Positions 1 to 5,696 of a stretch of DNA of 64,000 bases are shown here, one piece after another. Position 1 is the first letter of the stretch, and each line of letters begins with the position of its first letter. Position numbers and translations under genes: made by a program. This DNA comes from Arthrobacter_D sp015752045. Lineage in GTDB: Bacteria > Actinomycetota > Actinomycetes > Actinomycetales > Micrococcaceae. The DNA lies in the NCBI RefSeq assembly GCF_015752045.1, contig NZ_JADOUS010000009.1, positions 1 to 64,000 on the forward strand, read 5' to 3'. The notes beneath the pieces were generated by a model. It worked only from the letters and a program-made list of their open reading frames with translations. It ran no database searches and was not told the origin of the DNA.

Positions 1-95
1 ACTTCACCAACTACAGACTCCGCTGCCTACTCGCTGCCGGCGGCCACCGCCCCTACCGCGCGAAACGAACCAACCACGCCTAAATGCGAAGGGCC
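1..95 (+). mobile_element. Right end of an ISL3-family insertion sequence (rest lies left of the window)
   Basis: The first 83 bases end an ISL3-type transposase reading frame. After its stop codon the sequence finishes in a terminal repeat that, read inward from base 95, begins GGCCCTTCGCATTT. This matches the GGCYCTTCG start of the terminus of the other ISL3 copy at 2661-2680. The element abuts the truncated 3' end of the IS110 transposase, so it probably inserted into or recombined with that element. The boundary is inferred from the repeat, not from a visible target duplication. Confidence 0.6.
3..83 (+). pseudogene. ISL3-family transposase, C-terminal 26 codons only
   Basis: Reading in frame from base 3 gives 26 residues ending ...GGHRPYRAKRTNHA and a TAA stop. 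The part with TNYRLR and GGHRPYR is what follows the last catalytic region in actinobacterial ISL3 transposases. The start and body of the gene lie outside the window, so it cannot be said whether this copy is intact. It is on the opposite strand to the ISL3 transposase at 1260-2561, so it is a separate copy rather than the missing tail of that gene. Confidence 0.55.
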
Positions 96-1073
96 GGTAT
101 TGCCTTGTGCTGTCCGTCGTTCGACGTACGTGCAGGTGCGGGGGTCCATGCGCATCCGGGTGACGATGGCCATGTGTAGTGCCCGGTTCAGGCGGCGGTC
201 GCCTCCGCGGTTGATTCGATGACGCGTGGTGTTGCCTGAGGACGCGGGGATGGGGTTCACGCCGGCGAGACTGGCGAAGGCTGCTTCATTGCGGATACGG
301 CCCAGATGAGACCACGAGGTCAGTGCCACGGCCGCGGTGATGGGTCCGATACCGGGCTGGTCGAGGAGGCTGCTGGCAGGGCTCCGCCGGATCAGGACGG
401 TGATTCGCTGGGTGATTTCTTTGAGGTCCTTATCCAAAGTCGCGACGCGCTTGGCGAGTCGGATGGCTTCCCAGCGTGCCGTTGCTTCGGCGAGGTCCTC
501 CTTCCGGGACCGCCAGGCGGCGATGGTGGTGATCTGCCCGGCGGTCAGTGGGCGCCGGGCGTCGATGTCGAGGTCGCTCACACGAAGCAGCGCTGTCAGG
601 GCATTGATCGTCGCGGTGCGTTCTGTACTCATGTGGTCCCGGGAGGCAAGCAGGATCCGGACGGCTGCTCGCACTCCGTCGTCTGATCGTGGGTGCCGCA
701 GCTGAGTCACGTCCACGGGAAGGGCAGCTGCGGCAATGCGATAAGCATCGAGCGGATCGGATTTACCGATTCCCCGGTTCGCTCGCGCATTCATCCGCGG
801 CGCTTCGACGACGAGGTATCCGGCGTCGACGGCGACTCGAGTGAGCCTGGCACCGTAGGTTCCGGTGCCCTCGATCACCCAGAGCGCGTCGAGGTCGCCT
901 CCGGTACGGCGATTGACCCATGCGAGGGCTCGCGTGAGACCGGCTGGTGTTGCTGGGAACTGGGCTTCGTCGATCTTCTCGCCGTGAGGGCCGGCCAGGA
1001 TCGAGAGAGCATGGTTGCGGGCGTGGGTGTCCACGCCGATGACGAATGGGTGTGTATGCGCGACGATAGCCAT
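27..1073 (-). pseudogene. IS110-family transposase (DEDD and serine type), C-terminus replaced
   Basis: The N-terminal DEDD RuvC-like domain is present: VIGVDTH at about residue 15, the acidic VIEGTGTYG, and KSDPLDAYR. The C-terminal Transposase_20 domain is also present: LLDQPGIGP, then SLAGVNPIPASSG, which contains the serine expected to be the nucleophile, then RGGDRRLNRALH. The ATG at 1073 is chosen because AAGGAAGGAG precedes it by about 11 nt and the conserved domain starts there. After TYVERRTAQGNT (about base 96) the frame enters the antisense of the neighbouring ISL3 end, so the final 22 or so residues are foreign. The catalytic residues survive, but the lost tail probably inactivates it. 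Confidence 0.75.
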
Positions 1074-1373
1074 GGCGACCGACGCTCCTTCCTTGAGACG
1101 GATCGGGTCATGGTCGCCAAGCGGCCGGTACCGGTCCGGGGAGAAGTCACTCCGGGACAAATCTGTGATGAGCCACGACCGAGTAGGTCGGGCAGTCTCC
1201 TGATCAAGTCACCGAGGTGGGCCGGATAGGTGCCGGCCGCGCCAGTCCGGGCGGACAATTCAATGGGAAGACACCGCGACTGCGGGCCAATTGCCTCGAG
1301 AGTCACGCTCGGATCGACACGACCAACACCATCCTGACCAGCCAGTCCCAGACCGGCTACCCCCACACTCACA
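96..1373 (-). mobile_element. IS110-family insertion sequence, 3' end truncated
   Basis: The segment carries an IS110-type transposase and about 300 bp of upstream noncoding sequence. Its left end, on the minus strand, abuts the interrupted ISL3 transposase after a GCGATC codon pair at 1374-1379. Its other end runs into the terminal repeat of the ISL3 copy at 1-95, so the last 30 or so transposase codons and the right end are missing or displaced. IS110 elements usually have no clear terminal inverted repeats, and none is seen here. Boundaries come from where neighbouring gene homology stops. Confidence 0.6.
1074..1373 (-). ncRNA. Possible IS110 bridge RNA region (5' noncoding end)
   Basis: About 300 bases lie between the inferred left boundary of the IS110 element and its transposase start, with no convincing coding frame. 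In IS110-group elements such as IS621 this region encodes the bridge RNA that pairs with target and donor DNA. GC-rich self-complementary stretches are visible, for example CCGGACCGGTACCGG near the gene. No RNA fold was computed, so this is a position-based inference rather than a demonstrated RNA. Confidence 0.35.
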
Positions 1374-2561
1374 GATCGCCTCGGTGGGGCCGTTGCTGGT
1401 GCCGGGGCGGTCGAAGAACGCGAGGACGTCCGCGGCGCGCTGTTTCAGGGTCCGGCCGAGACGGCGAACCTCGGTCAGCGCGGCCGGGACGCCGCTGGTG
1501 ACCGCGTTGATGACGGCCCGCATCATGTCCTTGCCGCGTCTCTTGTCCGGTTCCCGGTAGGCGGCGACGATCCGCTGATAGATGCCCCGCGTCGCTTCGA
1601 CCTCGAGGTGTTCCTCGGTCGCGAAGACAGCATCAAGGCGTGTGTTCTGTTTGTCGGTGAGCAGGTCCGCGCCGGTATGCAGGGTCCGCCGGGCACGATA
1701 CAGCGGATCCCCGGCCCTGCCCCGATGCCCGGTGGTGGCCTGCTGGACGCGTTGCCGGCACCGGTCCAGGCCGTCGCCGGCGAGTCGGACCACGTGGAAC
1801 GGGTCCATGACCGGTACCGCGTCCGGGAGCTCTTCGGAGGCGGCGGTTTTGAACCCGGTGAACCCATCCATCGCCACGACTTCCACGCCGTCCCGCCAGG
1901 CCTGCGGCCGGTCGGCGAGCCATTGCTTGAACACCTGCTTGGATCGGCCCTCAACCATGTCCAGTAGCCGTGCCGGGCCCGTCTTCTTGCGGATCGGCGT
2001 CAGATCGATGATGACCGTGACGTATTTGTCGCCGCGCCGGGTATGCCGCCACACGTGCTCATCGACGCCGATCGCACTCACCCCGTCGAACCGGTGCGGG
2101 TCATCGATCAAGTGGCGCTTGCCCTCGGTCAGGACCGCGCTGTTCGCGGCACTCCAGGACACGTCGAGCCCGGCCGCGACCCGAGACACGGTGAGGTGAT
2201 CGACCACGATCGCGAACAGCGCCCACCGCACTCCGCGACGGGAGATCTTCGCCCGACGCTTAGCGGCCAGATCTGTGTCCTGCCGCCAGGTGCGACCGCA
2301 GTGCCCGCACCGGTAACGGCGCACCCGCACCAGCAGGGTCGTGGGCCGGTGTCCGAACGGTTCATGCGCCAAACGGCGCGTCACGGTGTCCCGCGGGGTG
2401 CCTTCGGTCCCGCATCCGCGGCACCACGGATCCGACTCAAGGACACGGCACTCGATCACCGCCCGCCCAGGGTCCAGATGCTGCCCGATGGCTATCAGGC
2501 CGAGCTCGTCGAGGCGGCAGAACGTCGTCAGATCAGGGCGAACAAAGGTAGCGTTGAACAC
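1260..2561 (-). pseudogene. ISL3-family transposase, truncated at the C-terminus
   Basis: The frame starts with GTG at 2561. It has the N-terminal zinc-finger pairs (CRGCG and CGHCG), an HTH-like middle, and the DDE core: GVDEHVWR, VVAMDGFTGF and the distal TSNGPTEAI with its glutamate. After TEAI (base 1374) the family normally continues NGRLEHLRG..., but here the reading turns into 38 unrelated residues from the IS110 left end. About 40 C-terminal residues are therefore lost. All three acidic residues remain, but the protein is probably inactive. Confidence 0.8.
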
Positions 2562-2680
2562 GTCGAGGTCTTTCGGATGGCGAGCGTAGGAACTTCCATG
2601 ATCGGAAGGCCTCGACGCCTATCCCGTGACCGACGCGCCCACCCCGACCACTCCGCCCGCACTCTCAATTACGAAGAGCC
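1374..2680 (-). mobile_element. ISL3-family insertion sequence, interrupted at its 3' end
   Basis: This element carries the ISL3 transposase on the minus strand. Its outer terminus is at 2680, where the minus strand begins GGCTCTTCGTAATTGAGAGT. Immediately beyond it an IS3-family transposase frame resumes, so the ISL3 inserted into an IS3 element. The other end is missing: homology stops at 1374, where IS110 sequence begins. The 8 bases at 2681-2688 (ATCAAAGG) would be one copy of the usual 8-bp target duplication. The partner copy is not visible because that end is gone. Confidence 0.65.
2661..2680 (-). repeat. Terminal inverted repeat of the ISL3 element
   Basis: On the minus strand the segment begins GGCTCTTCG and runs into AATTGAGAGT. 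The same GGCYCTTCG start is found at the end of the other ISL3 copy (base 95). It lies about 100 bp upstream of the transposase start, at the exact point where the IS3 transposase frame on the plus strand becomes readable. Confidence 0.6.
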
Positions 2681-3316
2681 ATCAAAGGAGCAACGAGGAC
2701 GAAGCGGGTGAAGACCACGCGGCCGGATCCGGTCGCAATAAGACACCCGGATCTGGTGAAACGACATTTCACTGCAACGGCGCCGAACCGGCTGTGGGTG
2801 ACCGACCTGACCTTCGTCCCGACGTGGGCCGGCGTCGCGTACGTCTGCTTCATCATCGACGCGTACTCGCGGATGATCGTCGGTTGGCGGTGCGCGTCGC
2901 ACATGCGCACCGAGATGGTCCTCGACGCGATCGAGATGGCTCGCTGGTCACGAGGTACTCACCACGAGGATCTTCGGTGCCACAGCGACGCGGGCAGCCA
3001 ATTCACGTCGATTCGCTACGGGGAACGCCTCGCGGAAATTGGTGCGACGCCTTCGATCGGGACCGTCGGCGATAGCTATGACAACGCCCTGGCGGAGACG
3101 GTGAACGGATACTACAAGACCGAACTCGTCCGTGGTCCAGCCCGCCCTGGTCCGTGGAAAACGGTCGAGGACCTCGAGCTAGCGACCCTCGGATGGGTTC
3201 ACTGGCACAACACCCAACGCCTCCACGGCTACCTCGACGATGTCCCACCCGCGGAGTTCGAGCAGGCGTTCTATGCTGGCCAAACCAACCACAATCAGCT
3301 GCTGGGAATCACATAA
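2681..3316 (+). pseudogene. IS3-family transposase OrfB, 5' truncated (rve integrase domain)
   Basis: In-frame translation starts directly at the ISL3 boundary (IKGATRTKRVKTTRPDP) and runs to a TAA at 3316. The retroviral-type integrase core is complete: the first aspartate is in WVTDLTF, the second in CHSDAGSQFTS, and the glutamate in NALAETVNGYYKTE, followed by the usual HWHNTQRLHGYL and PPAEFE. A GTG at 2708 could open a 202-residue frame, but family OrfB proteins are about 290-310 residues and need the missing N-terminal HTH. The gene is therefore called broken by the ISL3 insertion. Confidence 0.8.
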
Positions 3317-3319
3317 CGC

Positions 3320-3346
3320 GAGTCTCCATCAAACCCAGAGCGGTTC
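3320..3346 (+). repeat. Right terminal repeat of the IS3 element
   Basis: The end of this stretch, AAACCCAGAGCGGTTCA, is a few bases downstream of the orfB stop and matches the usual actinobacterial IS3 terminus (TGAACCGC... on the minus strand). It fixes the right boundary of the IS cluster at 3346. The partner repeat is missing. Confidence 0.6.
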
Positions 3347-3729
3347 AGAGGGTGGCACAAACGACCCGTTGGGCACTGCGTGGTTGTGCAACAGGCAGTG
3401 GGCTTGAGGGTGGGGTGCACGGCACGTGCGAATCGTCGTCGTCGGTTTGCAGTGAGTGCCACGGATTTTGCTAACCCCTTGTATGTGCGCCCGTGTGTAT
3501 CGCCGGCTGCCCACCGGCCGTCCAGTCAAAGGCCCCATTGGTCGGACGGAGGTCAGGGCGTGGTGATAGGTCGGTGGGGCCAGCATCGGTGGGGGAGTCC
3601 GCAACAACGTCGCGTCCCAGCAATGCATCTCACCTCGGATGTTCTCGACAAAGCAGAAGAAGATCCCCCGATGAGTACGAGGAACGCGGGTCCGGGTACC
3701 GTTCATCCCCGGAAGGGACTGCTTGCTGG
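3347..3729. other. Intergenic stretch between the IS cluster and a lipoprotein gene; nothing recognised
   Basis: About 380 bases follow the IS3 right end. Base composition is less GC-rich than the core genes. No tRNA-like cloverleaf, no recognisable protein and no clear terminator was found. A 137-codon frame on the minus strand crosses the IS3 terminus and resembles no known protein, so it was not called. The stretch may be decayed insertion-site DNA. Confidence 0.4.
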
Positions 3730-4149
3730 TCAAGCGGAGCAACGATCCTGCAGTTCCTGGGCTTTGCGCACCACACTGATCAGTGATTCGTCGCCCTGCC
3801 GGAAGCTCTCGACAGCATCACGGAACTCAGCGATTTGGCTGGCCAGCTCCGGCGGGGCTGTCTTGGCGATCTCATCGATTTCGAAGAGCAGGCCCAGCGG
3901 GTCTGTGCCTAACTGTTCTGGTGCTGTGCGCACCACCGCGACGATGCGAGCACACACGTCGTCGACGGTGTCGACGGCCGGGTCGGTGGCTGACTCGCCG
4001 GAGGGTGCCGAACTCATCGGTGATTCTGCGGCGGGTTGCCCGGCATCGGGTGGTGGGTCGGCGAACGAGCAACCGGTAAGGACCAGCAGTACGGCGGTCG
4101 TGGACAGGGCTCGAGCCACCCTGGATCGGGTAGCACGCAGTGTCGGCAC
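3730..4149 (-). CDS. Small putative lipoprotein, function unknown
   Basis: The start is the GTG at 4149, preceded by AGGAAA 6 nt upstream; an upstream in-frame TTG at 4185 has no such site. The 139-residue product has an arginine-rich N-region, a short hydrophobic stretch (TTAVLLVLTG) and a lipobox LTGC with Cys at residue 27. It should therefore be exported and lipid-anchored to the membrane. A Pro/Ala/Ser linker follows, then a mostly helical domain of about 85 residues with two cysteines (DDVCARI and the C-terminal DRCSA) that could form a disulfide. No family is recognised. It stands alone beside the IS cluster and may be part of the accessory DNA. Confidence 0.65.
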   Translation of the reverse strand: MPTLRATRSRVARALSTTAVLLVLTGCSFADPPPDAGQPAAESPMSSAPSGESATDPAVDTVDDVCARIVAVVRTAPEQLGTDPLGLLFEIDEIAKTAPPELASQIAEFRDAVESFRQGDESLISVVRKAQELQDRCSA

Positions 4150-4244
4150 GACGGATTTCCTATTCGGATCGGATAACGCGGTCAACGCATGACGAGCGTC
4201 TCATCCTACTGCGCATCAGCCCCGAAACGGTCTCGCAATCGATC

Positions 4245-4478
4245 TCACGCCTGGAAGTTGTTCTGCTCGAGACTGTCCGATAACCGGCGTTTGAGGTCCG
4301 GCCAGAGCGTGACTCCTCCTGAGCGGCCGAGGCGTGGGTACTCGGCTCGAAGACATGCATGCATGTCTTCGGTGCGGATGTCCAGGCGCCCTGCGTCGCC
4401 CGGGGGGCGTGTCCCCCTTCCGCGTGACCGGCCGCCGACACGCTCGGCGAGGGCGGTCATCAGCCGCGGTCGCGCCAT
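4245..4478 (-). CDS. Doubtful short ORF downstream of the metallo-hydrolase
   Basis: A 77-codon frame begins with ATG inside the last codons of the metallo-hydrolase gene (19-bp overlap) and could be translationally coupled to it. Its C-terminal half (RTEDMHACLRAEYPRLG, then LWPDLKRRLSDSLEQNNFQA) reads like ordinary protein, but the first 35 residues are Arg/Gly-rich as in shadow frames. The 24-bp palindrome at 4348-4371 lies within it. No family is recognised. It may be noncoding. Confidence 0.2.
   Translation of the reverse strand: MARPRLMTALAERVGGRSRGRGTRPPGDAGRLDIRTEDMHACLRAEYPRLGRSGGVTLWPDLKRRLSDSLEQNNFQA
4348..4371. repeat. 24-bp perfect palindrome
   Basis: The sequence is fully self-complementary over 24 bases, with the core ACATGCATGCATGT flanked by CGAAG and CTTCG. 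It could form a cruciform, or in RNA a hairpin with a 10-bp stem and a CATG loop. It lies 90 bp downstream of the metallo-hydrolase stop. No T-run follows, so a simple intrinsic terminator is unlikely. A binding site for a dimeric protein or a recombination site is equally possible. Confidence 0.6.
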
Positions 4479-5107
4479 TCCACCAGGTGCGGGCGCTCCG
4501 CCCCGAGCGTGGTGCCCCTGCCGTGGCCCGGGTGCACGAGGGTGTCGTCGGGCAGGTCATCGAAGATCCGGGTGACCACGTCCTCGTACAGCGACGCGAA
4601 GCGGTCGGGATCGCCCTGCGTGTTGCCGAGGCCGCCGGGGAACAGAGAGTCGCCCGTGAAGAGGTGCGCGGGCCCGTGGGGGTCGCGGTACAGGAGCGCG
4701 ACCGAGCCGGGCGTGTGCCCGCGCAGGTGGATGGCTTCCAGCTCGAAGCCCTCGAAGGACCCCACGTCGTGGTGCTTCAGCGGGACGTCCGTCGCCACGG
4801 CGATGTCGGCGACGTCGTCCTCCCCGGCCGCGGTGCGGGCCTTCGTGGACTCCCTGACCTCGGCCAGCGCCCGGACGTGGTCCCAGTGCGAATGGGTCGT
4901 GACGATCAGCGCGACACGCGCCTCGGCGTCGGTGTCCTCCTGCGCGTCGGCCAGGAGCCCGAGGATCGCCGGGGCGTCGTCGGCGGCGTCGATCAGCACC
5001 TGGGCGCCACTCGACTTCGAGGTGAGCAGGTACACGTTGTTGTCCATCTCGGACACGGAGATGCTGCGGATCGTCAGTGCGCTGAGGTCATGCAGGGGCT
5101 CGGTCAT
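4460..5107 (-). CDS. MBL-fold metallo-hydrolase (glyoxalase II-like)
   Basis: The product is a 215-residue metallo-beta-lactamase-fold hydrolase, probably cytosolic. The metal motif THSHWDH gives H72, H74, D76 and H77. Further ligand regions are GHTPGS, TGDSLFPGG (bridging Asp) and HPGHG. This set is typical of the glyoxalase II/YcbL branch, which hydrolyses thioesters, but the substrate cannot be read from the sequence. The ATG at 5107 is preceded by TACACT (5114-5119) with a 6-nt gap and no Shine-Dalgarno, indicating a leaderless transcript. It is divergent from the GntR gene. Confidence 0.85.
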   Translation of the reverse strand: MTEPLHDLSALTIRSISVSEMDNNVYLLTSKSSGAQVLIDAADDAPAILGLLADAQEDTDAEARVALIVTTHSHWDHVRALAEVRESTKARTAAGEDDVADIAVATDVPLKHHDVGSFEGFELEAIHLRGHTPGSVALLYRDPHGPAHLFTGDSLFPGGLGNTQGDPDRFASLYEDVVTRIFDDLPDDTLVHPGHGRGTTLGAERPHLVEWRDRG

Positions 5108-5113
5108 GAGCAC

Positions 5114-5119
5114 AGTGTA
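5114..5119 (-). promoter_or_regulatory. -10 element of a leaderless promoter for the metallo-hydrolase
   Basis: TACACT on the minus strand is separated by six bases (GTGCTC) from the ATG at 5107. There is no ribosome-binding site between them. This spacing puts the transcription start at or next to the start codon. Confidence 0.5.
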
Positions 5120-5233
5120 GGCAGGGCGTCCGGGCACCGGGCGAGCGGGCCCGGCGGAGGGTCCCCACGGCGGTAGGGTCTCAGGAGGACGGGCCGGTCG
5201 GGGCCCTCGGATCCGTGACGGAAGGAACAGGGC

Positions 5234-5611
5234 GTGGAGCAGGGCATCCCCCGGTGGCTCAGGCTGGACAGGCAGAGCACCGTGCCGCCGTTCGAGCAGA
5301 TCAAACAGGCAATCCTGGACGCAGCCAATTCCGGCGAGGCCGCCGTCGGCACGCGCCTGCCGCCCGTGCGCGGCCTCGCCACCCACCTCGGCGTCGCCGC
5401 CAACACCGTGGCCCGTGTGTACCGCGAACTGGAGCAGGCCGACGTCGTCGCGACCAGGGGCCGGGCCGGGACCGTCATCGCCGCCGGAGGAGACACCGCC
5501 CGGCGCCGGGTGGCCGACGCCGCCGACGGGTTCGCCGCCGTCGTCCGCTCCACGGGGGTGCCGGAGGCCGAAGCCGTCGCCATGGTGAGGGCGGCATTGC
5601 GCCGAGCGTGA
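5234..5611 (+). CDS. GntR-family transcriptional regulator, YtrA type
   Basis: The protein has 125 residues: a single N-terminal winged-helix domain and a short C-terminal helical tail, as in the YtrA subfamily. The HTH is visible as PPFEQIKQAIL, G(T)RLPPVRGLATHLGVAANTV and ARVYRELEQADVVATRGRAGT. The GTG start is preceded by GGAAGGA at good spacing. YtrA regulators usually sit beside an ABC transporter, but none adjoins it here. It lies between the divergent metallo-hydrolase gene and uvrA, so its target is unclear. Confidence 0.85.
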   Translation: MEQGIPRWLRLDRQSTVPPFEQIKQAILDAANSGEAAVGTRLPPVRGLATHLGVAANTVARVYRELEQADVVATRGRAGTVIAAGGDTARRRVADAADGFAAVVRSTGVPEAEAVAMVRAALRRA

Positions 5612-5655
5612 ACGGCACGATCGGAGCCCCCGCACCAGCGCGGATCCGGGACTAT

Positions 5656-5671
5656 TCGAATATGCTTTCGA
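5656..5671. promoter_or_regulatory. LexA/SOS box upstream of uvrA
   Basis: TCGAATATGCTTTCGA matches the actinobacterial and Gram-positive LexA consensus (TCGAAC-N4-GTTCGA) at both outer half-sites. It lies just upstream of the proposed uvrA -10 hexamer, covering the -35 region, so LexA bound here would block initiation. This fits DNA-damage induction of uvrA. Confidence 0.75.
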
Positions 5672-5684
5672 ACGGCTTTTCTCA

Positions 5685-5690
5685 TACAGT
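5685..5690 (+). promoter_or_regulatory. -10 element of the uvrA promoter (leaderless)
   Basis: TACAGT lies six bases before the uvrA GTG start, with no Shine-Dalgarno sequence. The transcription start would fall on or beside the GTG. The SOS box occupies the -35 region of the same promoter. Confidence 0.5.
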
Positions 5691-5696
5691 TGTCTG

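Larger units (their letters stand above)
2681..3346 (+). mobile_element. IS3-family insertion sequence remnant (3' part)
   Basis: The remnant contains the C-terminal two-thirds of orfB and ends in a terminal repeat at 3320-3346. On the minus strand this repeat starts TGAACCGCTCTGGGTTTGAT, typical of actinobacterial IS3 elements. orfA, the HTH part of orfB and the left terminus are missing, displaced by the ISL3 insertion at 2680. Confidence 0.75.

Noticed and set aside
1..2680. Idea that the ISL3 end at 1-95 is the missing tail of the ISL3 transposase at 1374-2561
   Set aside because: The two lie on opposite strands; a simple IS110 insertion would keep the tail in the same orientation, so an inversion would be needed as well.
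3350..3480. Possible tRNA or attachment site next to the IS cluster
   Set aside because: No cloverleaf with a T-loop or CCA-adjacent acceptor stem could be drawn on either strand.
3329..3742. 137-codon minus-strand frame past the IS3 end
   Set aside because: It crosses the IS3 terminal repeat, has no recognisable domain and no good ribosome-binding site.
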